Origin: Rikenellaceae bacterium | Lineage (GTDB): Bacteria; Bacteroidota; Bacteroidia; Bacteroidales; UBA932 | Direction of reading: 5' to 3' | Assembly: GCA_900769905.1 (NCBI GenBank) | Contig: CAAGIL010000045.1 | Location: 1 to 19,579, forward strand | DNA: 19,579 nucleotides | Shown: positions 6,904 to 14,443 of the stretch, in pieces | Numbering within the stretch: position 1 is the stretch's first letter | Layout of the letters: every line of letters begins with the position of its first letter | The notes under the pieces: model-generated | The model's input: the letters and a program-made list of their open reading frames with translations, nothing else | Told to the model about the DNA's origin: nothing | Databases searched by the model: none | Position numbers and translations under genes: made by a program

Positions 6904-6920
6904 CAGAAAACATATCAGCA

Positions 6921-7091
6921 ATGGAATTAAAAAGAATTGTATTCGCATTCGCTGCCGCTTTGGCTTTGGCCGCCTGCGCACCGGAGTCCAACACGGATAA
7001 CACAGATAATCCAGATAATCCAGATAATCCGGACAACCCAGACAATCCGGAGGAGCCCGGCAACCCGGATGGGACTGAAGTAGCGATGTAG
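6921..7091 (+). CDS. 56-aa lipoprotein: signal peptide and DNP-repeat linker only
   Basis: The ATG at 6921 is preferred over the upstream in-frame ATG at 6882 because the -7 box lies between them. Residues 1-18 are a signal peptide, and LAAC gives lipidated C19. The rest is a low-complexity linker with about five DNP repeats (9-bp unit in DNA), ending in EVAM. In Bacteroidota such linkers usually tether a folded domain to the outer membrane; here the frame stops and murI ends 3 nt further on, so nothing remains. It is either a remnant of a larger lipoprotein or a true micro-lipoprotein. Signal and lipobox are intact, so a short lipopeptide could be made. Confidence 0.6.
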   Translation: MELKRIVFAFAAALALAACAPESNTDNTDNPDNPDNPDNPDNPEEPGNPDGTEVAM

Positions 7092-7094
7092 GAA

Positions 7095-7853
7095 CTATAC
7101 TTCACGCAGTGATTCGTACAAGCGGCGGACTGAGTCAATCGGTCCGCTGCTTTTCAGTTCCACGCGTCCCGGTCCCTTGCCCTTGCTAAGGCCGAAGGCA
7201 TCCATAACCCTGCTGAGCTGGAGCGCCGCGGCAGGTGCGGGATCTATGAAACGCACATCAGGGCCCGCAATTTCCTGCATCACGGGTACAAGGAAAGGGT
7301 AATGCGTGCAGCCGAGGACAATATTGTCCGCACCCTGCTCCAGAAGCGGGCGCAGGCTGCGCTCCACAACGGCCCTTGTATTGTCCGAATTCAGGTCCAG
7401 CGCCTCCACCAGTTCCACGAAGCCTTCGCCGATGTGCTCCACCACGCGCACTCCTTGCGCATAGCGGTCGCGGGTATCGGCATATTTGGAAGAACGCAGC
7501 GTGCTGCCGGTTGCGAGCACCCCTATCGTGCCGGTGAGCGTCCCTTTGACGGCTGGCTTTACGGCCGGCTCCATACCCACGAAGGGAACAAGCGGATACT
7601 CCTGACGCAGAGTGGCTATTGCCGCGGCCGTAGCGGTATTGCAGGCAATCACGACGGCCTGCACCCCTTCGCGGAGGAAGCCTTCCACTATCTCGCGGCA
7701 TCTGCCCAGGATGAAATCCCGGCTTTTCTCCCCGTAAGGGCAGTTGGCATTGTCGGAGAAATAGAGATACTCCTCCTCCGGGAGAACCCTGAGAAGTTCG
7801 CGCAGCACGGAGAGCCCTCCGCAGCCGGAATCCATTACTCCTATTTTTGCCAT
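7095..7853 (-). CDS. murI: Glutamate racemase MurI
   Basis: Converts L-glutamate to D-glutamate for peptidoglycan precursors, in the cytosol and without a cofactor. The two catalytic cysteines are C71 in IACNTATA and C182 in LGCTHYPF; D8 in MDSGCGG and H184 complete the usual active-site set. Length 252 is close to the family norm. The start agrees with family N-termini (MAKIGVMDSG). It diverges from prfB across a 57-bp gap with overlapping promoters and converges on the small lipoprotein gene with 3 bp between stops. Confidence 0.96.
   Translation of the reverse strand: MAKIGVMDSGCGGLSVLRELLRVLPEEEYLYFSDNANCPYGEKSRDFILGRCREIVEGFLREGVQAVVIACNTATAAAIATLRQEYPLVPFVGMEPAVKPAVKGTLTGTIGVLATGSTLRSSKYADTRDRYAQGVRVVEHIGEGFVELVEALDLNSDNTRAVVERSLRPLLEQGADNIVLGCTHYPFLVPVMQEIAGPDVRFIDPAPAAALQLSRVMDAFGLSKGKGPGRVELKSSGPIDSVRRLYESLREV
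7121..7154 (+). terminator. Candidate intrinsic terminator for the small lipoprotein gene, inside the 3' end of murI
   Basis: AGCGGCGGAC (7121-7130) pairs with GTCCGCTGCT (7142-7151), one G-U pair in ten, with an 11-nt loop, followed by TTTT (7151-7154). It faces plus-strand transcripts 30 bp past the lipoprotein stop and lies in the coding sequence of the convergent murI. Confidence 0.45.
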
Positions 7854-7860
7854 ATCAATG

Positions 7861-7891
7861 CAAAGATAGCACTTTTACCATTAAGGTAAAA
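7861..7891 (-). promoter_or_regulatory. murI promoter
   Basis: Minus-strand -7 box TATCTTTG (7861-7868) with TTTT (7888-7891) 19 nt upstream as a near -33 element. The ATG at 7853 is 7 nt past the -7 box, so the 5' leader should be zero to about two bases. Confidence 0.65.
7873..7891. promoter_or_regulatory. Palindrome shared by the murI and prfB promoters
   Basis: TTTTACC (7873-7879) and GGTAAAA (7885-7891) are perfect inverted arms around ATTAA. Each outer TTTT is the -33-like element of the gene on the far side, so the two promoters are arranged symmetrically around 7882 and overlap each other. Confidence 0.6.
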
Positions 7892-7903
7892 TTCCTAACT
7901 TTG
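7873..7903 (+). promoter_or_regulatory. prfB operon promoter
   Basis: TAACTTTG (7896-7903) with TTTT (7873-7876) 19 nt upstream. The ATG at 7911 is 7 nt past the -7 box, again predicting a leaderless or near-leaderless mRNA. It probably drives prfB, the fumarase gene and the AsmA gene. Confidence 0.65.
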
Positions 7904-7910
7904 TGCGATT

Positions 7911-8984
7911 ATGACAACACAGGAGCAGATAAAGGAACTGCACGGGAGGGTCGAGACTCTCCGGCAGTGCACAGGCATCGAAGCTAAGCGTAAGGAAGTG
8001 GCTGATAATGAAGCTAAAAGCCAGGAACCCGGCTTTTGGGACGACCCCAAGGCAGCCGAAGCCTTCCTCAAAAAGGCCAGTTCCGTGAAACAGCTGGTTG
8101 CGGCTTTCGACAAAACGGCCTCCCTGGTGGATGATCTGGATGTGCTTCTGGAATTCGTTGAAGGTGAAGAATCGCAGGAACTTGACTCCGCTTATGCAGC
8201 CGCGGTTAGTGCGGTGGAAGACCTGGAGCTGCGCAATATGCTCGGAGCCGAGGGCGACAACCTCGGAGCTGTGCTTACCATCAACTCGGGAGCCGGCGGC
8301 ATCGAGGCCAACGACTGGTCCGCAATGCTGATGCGTATGTATATGCGCTGGGGCGAGCGCAACGGCTACAAGATGACCGTAACCGAAAACCAGGAAGGCG
8401 ACGAGGTGGGCGTGAAGAGCGCAACCATCTCTTTTGAAGGGGAATATGCCTACGGCTACCTTAAGGGGGAATCCGGAGTGCACAGGCTTGTGCGCATCTC
8501 GCCTTTCAATGCCCAGGGCAAGCGCCAGACCACTTTCAGCTCAGTCTTTGTCTATCCTCTGGTGGATGATACCATCAACATAGAAATCAATCCTGCGGAC
8601 ATAGAGTGGGACACCTTCCGTTCCGGGGGCCACGGCGGCCAGAATGTGAACAAGGTCGAGACGGGCGTGCGCGTAAGGCATATCCCTACGGGCATTATGG
8701 TAGAGAATACCGAAACCCGCAGCCAGCAGGACAACAGGCAGAACGCCCTGCGCATCCTCAAGTCCAGGCTCTATGACATCGAGCTCCAGAAGCGCCGCGA
8801 GAAGCAGGCCGAACTCGAAGGGCAGAAGAAGAGAATAGAATGGGGCTCCCAAATCCGTTCCTATGTGCTCCATCCGTACAAGATGGTCAAGGACGTGCGC
8901 ACGGGCTACGAAACCGCTGATACCCAGGGCGTTCTGGACGGAGACCTGAATGCCTTTATGAAAGAATATCTGATGAATAACTAA
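7911..8984 (+). CDS. prfB: Peptide chain release factor 2, no programmed frameshift
   Basis: Reads UGA and UAA stop codons and triggers peptide release. The stop-recognition tripeptide SPF is at 197-199 (RISPFN) and the catalytic GGQ at 242-244 (RSGGHGGQNVNK). The gene is one continuous frame of 357 residues. Many prfB genes carry a +1 programmed frameshift at an early in-frame UGA following a CUU codon (RYL-stop-D); here the equivalent place (near residues 17-26) reads LRQCTGIEAK with no CTTTGA, so the autoregulatory frameshift is absent. Its own stop is TAA. The fumarase ATG is 6 nt downstream, so the two are probably cotranscribed. Confidence 0.96.
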   Translation: MTTQEQIKELHGRVETLRQCTGIEAKRKEVADNEAKSQEPGFWDDPKAAEAFLKKASSVKQLVAAFDKTASLVDDLDVLLEFVEGEESQELDSAYAAAVSAVEDLELRNMLGAEGDNLGAVLTINSGAGGIEANDWSAMLMRMYMRWGERNGYKMTVTENQEGDEVGVKSATISFEGEYAYGYLKGESGVHRLVRISPFNAQGKRQTTFSSVFVYPLVDDTINIEINPADIEWDTFRSGGHGGQNVNKVETGVRVRHIPTGIMVENTETRSQQDNRQNALRILKSRLYDIELQKRREKQAELEGQKKRIEWGSQIRSYVLHPYKMVKDVRTGYETADTQGVLDGDLNAFMKEYLMNN

Positions 8985-8990
8985 ATAGCA

Positions 8991-10616
8991 ATGGCAGAAT
9001 TTGTTTATGCACCAATGTTTCAGCTTGGCGAGGACAAGACTGAATACTACAAGATTCCGGGCTCGGAAGCTCTCGTTTCCACCGGCGAGTTCGAGGGCCA
9101 GAAGGTTCTCAAAGTTAGCAAAGAGGCACTCACCCTTATGGCAAACACCGCCTTCCGCGATGTCAGCTTCCTGCTGCGCCGCTCCCACAACGAGCAGGTC
9201 GCCAAGATACTGAGCGACCCTGAAGCCTCCGACAACGACAAATATGTGGCACTGACCTTCCTGCGCAATGCCGAGGTGGCAGCCAAGGGCAAACTTCCGC
9301 TTTGCCAGGACACCGGTACCGCCATCATCCACGGAGAGAAGGGCCAGCAGGTGTGGACGGGCTTCGACGACAAGGAGGCCCTTTCCCTCGGAGTCTATAA
9401 GACCTATACCGAGGAGAACCTCCGCTACTCGCAGAACGCGCCTCTGGACATGTACAGGGAAGTGAATACCAAGTGCAACCTTCCTGCCCAGATTGACCTT
9501 GAGGCTGAAGAGGGTATGGAATACCGCTTCCTCTGCGTCACCAAGGGTGGAGGATCCGCCAACAAGACCTATCTCTACCAGGAGACCAAGGCACGCATCC
9601 AGAACCCGGGCACTCTCGTTCCTTTCCTCGTGGAGAAGATGCGCAGCCTCGGCACAGCCGCCTGCCCTCCGTACCATATTGCCTTCGTCATCGGAGGCAC
9701 TTCAGCCGAGAAGAACCTTCTCACCGTGAAGCTCGCATCCACCCATTATTATGATGAGCTCCCTACCACAGGTGATGAGACCGGCCGCGCTTTCCGCGAC
9801 CTGGAGCTTGAGGCCCAGCTTCTTGAGGAGGCTCATAAGATAGGTCTCGGAGCCCAGTTCGGAGGCAAGTATATGGCTCACGACGTGCGCGTAATCCGCC
9901 TTCCGCGTCACGGGGCAAGCTGCCCTATCGGCCTTGGCGTAAGCTGCTCGGCTGACCGCAACATCAAGGCGAAAATCAATGAGGACGGCATATGGATAGA
10001 GAAGATGGACGACAAGCCGTACGAGCTGATCCCTGAGGAGCTGCGGGGTGCAGGCGAGGGCGGAGCGGTATCTGTCGACCTCAACCAGCCTATGAGCGAG
10101 GTGTGCAAGATTCTCACCAAGTACCCTGTAGGCACCCGCCTCTCTCTCAACGGCACCATCATCGTAGGCCGTGACATAGCTCACGCCAAGCTCAAAGCCC
10201 GTCTCGATGCCGGCGAGGGTATGCCTCAATATATGAAGGACCACCCTATCTATTATGCAGGTCCTGCCAAGACTCCGGCAGGAATGCCTTGCGGCTCTAT
10301 GGGCCCTACCACGGCAGGCCGTATGGACCCTTATGTGGACGAGTTCCAGGACCACGGCGGTTCTATGATTATGCTCGCAAAGGGCAACCGCAGCCAGGCC
10401 GTTACCGACGCCTGCCGCAAGCACGGCGGCTTCTATCTCGGCTCCATCGGAGGTCCTGCAGCCATCCTTGCCCAGAACAACATCAAGAGCATAGAGTGCG
10501 TGGAGTACCCTGAGCTCGGAATGGAGGCTATTTGGAAGATTGACGTGGTCGACTTCCCGGCCTTCATCCTCGTTGACGACAAGGGCAACGATTTCTTCAA
10601 GAAAATAGGTCTTTAG
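8991..10616 (+). CDS. fumA: Fumarate hydratase, class I, single-chain iron-sulfur type
   Basis: Reversible fumarate to malate hydration in the TCA cycle, or in the reverse direction for the fumarate/succinate branch of anaerobes. The 541-residue length matches the FumA/FumB type. The three likely [4Fe-4S] ligands are C105 (LPLCQDTGTA), C225 (TAACPPYH) and C319 (GVSCSADRN). The KGGGSANKTYLYQ stretch at 185-197 and the C-terminal domain with GPTTAGRMDPYVDEF are typical. The FumA/FumB distinction of enterobacteria does not apply, so the symbol only marks the class. It lies between prfB and the AsmA gene with gaps of 6 and 3 nt. Class I fumarases are oxygen-sensitive, in keeping with an anaerobe. 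Confidence 0.95.
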   Translation: MAEFVYAPMFQLGEDKTEYYKIPGSEALVSTGEFEGQKVLKVSKEALTLMANTAFRDVSFLLRRSHNEQVAKILSDPEASDNDKYVALTFLRNAEVAAKGKLPLCQDTGTAIIHGEKGQQVWTGFDDKEALSLGVYKTYTEENLRYSQNAPLDMYREVNTKCNLPAQIDLEAEEGMEYRFLCVTKGGGSANKTYLYQETKARIQNPGTLVPFLVEKMRSLGTAACPPYHIAFVIGGTSAEKNLLTVKLASTHYYDELPTTGDETGRAFRDLELEAQLLEEAHKIGLGAQFGGKYMAHDVRVIRLPRHGASCPIGLGVSCSADRNIKAKINEDGIWIEKMDDKPYELIPEELRGAGEGGAVSVDLNQPMSEVCKILTKYPVGTRLSLNGTIIVGRDIAHAKLKARLDAGEGMPQYMKDHPIYYAGPAKTPAGMPCGSMGPTTAGRMDPYVDEFQDHGGSMIMLAKGNRSQAVTDACRKHGGFYLGSIGGPAAILAQNNIKSIECVEYPELGMEAIWKIDVVDFPAFILVDDKGNDFFKKIGL

Positions 10617-10619
10617 TCT

Positions 10620-12782
10620 ATGAAAAGGAAGTTCAAGGTTCTGAAGATAGTGCTCATCTCCCTGCTCACGCTGCTGGTGCTGGTGGTGGGGCTGGTGTGC
10701 GCCGCACTCTTTACCCCTCTTCGCAATGTGCTTATTTCCAAGGCTTTGGAATCTACGCTCGAAGCAAAGGTGGAGATTGGCGGGCTGCGCCTGAAAGTAT
10801 TTCGCACCTGGCCTGAACTTTCTCTGGACTTAGACGATATCTCAGTGACATACCCGGCACCTTCCGACACGGTACTGGGTGTGTCTTCTTTGGCTCTGAG
10901 GGTCAATGTACCCAATGTTATCCACGGCTTTATAGATGTGCCCGAGCTTGCCCTGAGGGGCGTGCGTGCCGAGCTCGAATGGTCCGACACCCTGATGCTC
11001 AAGCACTCCGATGAGCCCAAGGATACCCTCAAGGAGAAGAAGCCTTTTGTGCTTCCTCAGATGAGGGTAAATCTGTCCATCTCGGATACCGACCTGGATT
11101 TGCTTGACTATGTCAAAGACCTCTCCCTGAGGCTGTCCCTTAATGCAGTCAATGACGGGGAGGACACCCAGCTGGCACTCCTGCTCACATCTCCGAGGAT
11201 TCGCGCCGTGACCCCTGCCGGAAGGGTTTCCCTTAGGGATTTCGTGCTGGATGTCTCGGCAGGCAACAAGACTGCCGTACGCACTGTTGCGCGAAAGGAG
11301 CACAGCAGCGATGATTATCTCCAGGAACAGGATTTCCTTGCATCAGACATCGACATACAGCTCGACAGTACGCTTACGGCACTGCTGAGCCAGTGGAATC
11401 CGCGCGTCAACCTGCGTTTTGCCAAGGCTGCCGTACGCACTCCGGCTCTGCCGCTGCGCACCCGCGTGGATGAGTTCGATGCGTCCGTGGATTTGAACGG
11501 TCTTACCATAGATGCGCTGAAACTGCGCTGCGGCGCTTCCGACCTGGACCTCACCGGCTCCGTTACAGGAGTTTCGGATATTACTACCGGCAGCGGTCAG
11601 GGAGAGTACAATGTCGCCCTTGACATCCATTCCCATATGATTCAGGCAAACCAGCTGCTCTCCGCCCTGGAGAAGGGAAAGGGAGCATCTGCGGACGCCT
11701 CCGCTGCCGAAGAGGAGGAGGAAGACTATGACGCGGTGCTGGAGGAGGACTATCTTTCTCCGCAAGATACTGCCGCAAGGCAGTTGAAGCTCTTCGTGAT
11801 TCCGTCCAATGTGAATGCGGAAATTCACCTGCAGGCCGACCGCGCTGTGTATTCCAATATATGCGCCGAGGATTTGAATGCCCGTGTGCGCATTACGGAG
11901 AGGACGGCTCAGGTGGTGGATTTGAAGGCCCGCACGGACTTCGGGGCGGTCAGCGCGGATGCGTTCTATTCGACAAAAACCAAGAAGAACATCAATGCAG
12001 GCTTCGATGTGAAGCTGGAGAATATCACAGCCGAAAAGCTCATAGACCTCGTTCCTGCTGTGGATACGCTGGTCCCTATTCTCAGCTCCTTCAAAGGCAA
12101 TATGAACTGCGAGCTTGCGGCTACAACCAGCCTGGATACCCTGTACAGGCCCAAACTGCCTACTATGGAAGGCGCCTTCCGCATTACCGGAAGTGAACTG
12201 TCTCTGAATCAGGACGGTACCTTCAAGAAGATTGCCAAAATCCTGATGTTCCGTGACCGCAAGAAGGGAAGGATAGATTCCCTGTACATAAGCGGCACGG
12301 TGCGCAACAGCCAGGTCCGTCTCTATCCTTTCCTGCTCAGCCTGGACCGCTATTCACTTGCACTCGGCGGTTGGCAGAATTTCAACGGCAGGTTTGACTA
12401 CAAGGTGTCCCTGCTGCGTTCTCCTATACTCATACGCTTCGGAGTGAACCTCTACGGCAGTGATTTCAGCCATCTCAAATGGAGGCTGATGAAGGCTCAG
12501 TTCAAGGGAGTCAATGTGCCGAGTTTCCACGAGGATGTGGATGAGTTGCTTTATGCCAAGCAAATAGCCATCAAGGGCGTGAACGGCAAGCTTTCCGACC
12601 GCATTGTGGGTGAAAGAGAGGTGGAGAAGATGGAGTCCAGAAGGGCTGATGACCTTGTTCTTTGCGACAGTGCGGAATATATGTCAGAAGAAGAGCTGGA
12701 ACAGATGGTGCGCATTCCGCGCCTCGCACCTGTCCCAGCCCCTAAGCTGGTGCCGGTACCTCCGGCTGATTACCACTTGTAG
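10620..12782 (+). CDS. AsmA family inner-membrane protein
   Basis: A 720-residue protein with one N-terminal membrane segment (about 9-31, LKIVLISLLTLLVLVVGLV) and a long beta-rich periplasmic part. The FRTWPELSLDLDDISV stretch (61-76) is the classic AsmA N-terminal motif, and the region up to about residue 640 (FKKIAKILMFRDRKKGRIDS, YPFLLSLDRYSLALGG) matches AsmA C-terminal regions. AsmA/TamB-like proteins are thought to bridge the periplasm and help move lipids to the outer membrane. There is an acidic insert near 361-377. The Pro-rich tail (APVPAPKLVPVPPADYHL) is unlike the family, and the protein is shorter than many Bacteroidota members. It is last in the prfB operon, and its stop lies inside the 3' end of the convergent Ser-rich gene. 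Confidence 0.85.
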   Translation: MKRKFKVLKIVLISLLTLLVLVVGLVCAALFTPLRNVLISKALESTLEAKVEIGGLRLKVFRTWPELSLDLDDISVTYPAPSDTVLGVSSLALRVNVPNVIHGFIDVPELALRGVRAELEWSDTLMLKHSDEPKDTLKEKKPFVLPQMRVNLSISDTDLDLLDYVKDLSLRLSLNAVNDGEDTQLALLLTSPRIRAVTPAGRVSLRDFVLDVSAGNKTAVRTVARKEHSSDDYLQEQDFLASDIDIQLDSTLTALLSQWNPRVNLRFAKAAVRTPALPLRTRVDEFDASVDLNGLTIDALKLRCGASDLDLTGSVTGVSDITTGSGQGEYNVALDIHSHMIQANQLLSALEKGKGASADASAAEEEEEDYDAVLEEDYLSPQDTAARQLKLFVIPSNVNAEIHLQADRAVYSNICAEDLNARVRITERTAQVVDLKARTDFGAVSADAFYSTKTKKNINAGFDVKLENITAEKLIDLVPAVDTLVPILSSFKGNMNCELAATTSLDTLYRPKLPTMEGAFRITGSELSLNQDGTFKKIAKILMFRDRKKGRIDSLYISGTVRNSQVRLYPFLLSLDRYSLALGGWQNFNGRFDYKVSLLRSPILIRFGVNLYGSDFSHLKWRLMKAQFKGVNVPSFHEDVDELLYAKQIAIKGVNGKLSDRIVGEREVEKMESRRADDLVLCDSAEYMSEEELEQMVRIPRLAPVPAPKLVPVPPADYHL

Positions 12783-14443
12783 TTCTGAAGCTGGCCGAGA
12801 ACCTCGAAGTAGGCCTGTCCCTCCACAACTACAACTCTGTAGATGGTATCATCCACCCTGTAGTACTCGCGGCCGTCAACCAGAGTAACAACCTCATAGT
12901 CGTCAGGCAGTGACTCGACTAGAGCTCCTGCCGGAGGAATTATGGTCTCGTACTGGCCGGCGCCGTTGATGATGAAGAATACTCCGTCATCATAGTAATA
13001 GGTAGCATCCGCATAGGCGAAACTCTGGACAAGGCCAAGCTTGCGGGCGAGGTTGTATGCCTCATTGGCGGCAAGGTTCTGGCTCTTGAGCTGGGCCACG
13101 GTAAGGTTCTGCTGCGCTATGGTCGCGTTGTTGCGGGCTATGATTTCGTTCTGCTCGGCTATTGTACGCCAGTTGTCGTCAATCATATCGTACTGCCTTG
13201 CTGCATAGCTGTAGTAAACGAAGCGGCAAGGGAACGGATCGTAATAGTAGAGCGAGCAATCAAAATAGTATCCGTAAGGCGGACGGCATACATAGTAGTA
13301 ACCGTTGTGGTAGTGGTAATAGATGCCGTCGTAGCAGTAATACCTTCTTCCCCAATAATCGTGGTGGGTGTGGTGCGGAGGCAGGGAGTGTACCCTGTAG
13401 CCGTAATAGTGGCATCCGTGGTCAAAGAACCTTCCAGGACGGCCGTGGTCGATTGGCGGACGGTTGTATGGAGATACCCTGTTGTTGCCGCGGTACTGGT
13501 CGTGGTCGGAAGCGACAGGACGCTTGTAGGCGTTATTCTGCGAAGGAGAAGCATCGCGTCCCGCAACGTACTGAGGCTTTGTGGTTGTACTGCCGGGATT
13601 TCTCACTACGCCTGAAGAACCCTCCGATAACGGTTGACGGGTGGTACTGCCGGATTGTACTCTGCCGGCAGATGAACTGCTGCTATTGCTTGAAGCGGTA
13701 CCCGATGGGGTACGGCTGGTGCTTGTGTTCGGGGTCTCAGCCCTGTGGGTAGCTGTTGTTCTGTGGTCAGAGCCGGTGCTGGAAGGCTGGGGTGTCGTAG
13801 TGGTCGTCCCACGCTTGCGGGTAGCGGTCACCCTCTGGGAGCTGCTGTTTGAAGACGACGATGAAGCCGGCTTTGTAGTGGTAGTCGTGCTCTGCCTGCG
13901 GGTAGCAGTTGTTGTCTTCTTGTCGCTGGCGCTTGAAGTGCTGCTTGCAGGCTTCGTCGTGGTAGTCGTTGTCTGCCTGCGTGTAGCAGTGGTCGTTTTC
14001 TTGTCCTGAGTCTGGGAAGAAGAAACGCTGCTTCTCGAGCTGCTTGAGCTGGATGAACTGCGTGTAGCACTTGTTGAGCTGCTGGAGCGGCTGCTGGAAA
14101 CGCTGCTCTTGCTGCTTGAAGAACTTGAGCGGCTGCTGGAAACGCTGCTCTTGCTGCTCGAAGAGCTTGAGCGGCTGGCAGAAGCTGAGCTGCGGCTGCC
14201 CGAACTTGATGAGCGGCTGCTGGAAACGCTGCTCTTGCTGCTTGATGAGCTTGAGCGGCTGGCAGAAGCTGAGCTGCGGCTGCCCGAACTTGATGAGCGG
14301 CTGCTGGAAGAGCTGCTTCCTGAGCGGCTGGTTGTACTGGTTTGGGTTGAAGTTCCACGGCTGCGTGTCTGTGCATCAGCGGCCGGGCTGGCGAGCATTG
14401 TGCAAGCCAAAATGGCCGAAGTTAAGATTGCTGACAGTTTCAT
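12770..14443 (-). CDS. Secreted Ser-rich repeat protein with DUF6515-like C-terminus
   Basis: About 557 residues. A signal peptide covers 1-24 (cleavage likely after ADA). Residues 40-140 are almost only Ser with Arg/Lys, built from six 14-residue units (RSSSSSSKSSVSSS and RSSSSGSRSSASAS types). Residues 145-220 hold repeated KKTTTATRRQTTTT blocks with Thr runs, and 300-420 is rich in Tyr, His and Gly (HYYGYRVHSLPPHH, GIYYHYHNGYYYV). A helical NWRTIAEQNEIIARNNATIA stretch near 424 may be a coiled coil. The last 80 residues (FIINGAGQYETIIPPAGA, VDGREYYRVDDTIY) resemble DUF6515 proteins of Bacteroidota. Function unknown; a basic, flexible surface or envelope protein is likely. Its ATG overlaps the stop of the DUF4922 gene (ATGA), and I see no separate promoter. 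Confidence 0.75.
   Translation of the reverse strand: MKLSAILTSAILACTMLASPAADAQTRSRGTSTQTSTTSRSGSSSSSSRSSSSGSRSSASASRSSSSSSKSSVSSSRSSSSGSRSSASASRSSSSSSKSSVSSSRSSSSSSKSSVSSSRSSSSTSATRSSSSSSSSRSSVSSSQTQDKKTTTATRRQTTTTTTKPASSTSSASDKKTTTATRRQSTTTTTKPASSSSSNSSSQRVTATRKRGTTTTTPQPSSTGSDHRTTATHRAETPNTSTSRTPSGTASSNSSSSSAGRVQSGSTTRQPLSEGSSGVVRNPGSTTTKPQYVAGRDASPSQNNAYKRPVASDHDQYRGNNRVSPYNRPPIDHGRPGRFFDHGCHYYGYRVHSLPPHHTHHDYWGRRYYCYDGIYYHYHNGYYYVCRPPYGYYFDCSLYYYDPFPCRFVYYSYAARQYDMIDDNWRTIAEQNEIIARNNATIAQQNLTVAQLKSQNLAANEAYNLARKLGLVQSFAYADATYYYDDGVFFIINGAGQYETIIPPAGALVESLPDDYEVVTLVDGREYYRVDDTIYRVVVVEGQAYFEVLGQLQNYKW
14085..14336. repeat. 42-bp tandem repeat encoding Ser-rich units
   Basis: GAGCGGCTG recurs at 14085, 14127, 14169, 14211, 14253 and 14295, exactly 42 bp (14 codons) apart. 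Two unit types alternate, one with CTGCTGGAAACGCTGCTC and one with CTGGCAGAAGCTGAG, and an AB pair is duplicated. Being in frame, copy-number change would alter protein length without breaking the frame. Confidence 0.9.

Larger units (their letters stand above)
6324..6920. other. 597-bp gene-free stretch rich in short repeats
   Basis: No convincing gene between cutC and the small lipoprotein. Open frames here arise from the repeats and would encode Cys/Ser/Arg-rich peptides with no recognisable domain or signal. The stretch holds a 51-bp tandem array (6437-6589), an array with the ATGTGACACAT palindrome (6578-6762), a tail with two copies of GAGTTGGGAG (6771 and 6801), and an AT-rich promoter region (6840-6903). 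Confidence 0.7.

Noticed and set aside
8541..9677. Long minus-strand frame across prfB and the fumarase gene
   Set aside because: It crosses two strongly conserved plus-strand genes and shows no domain of its own.
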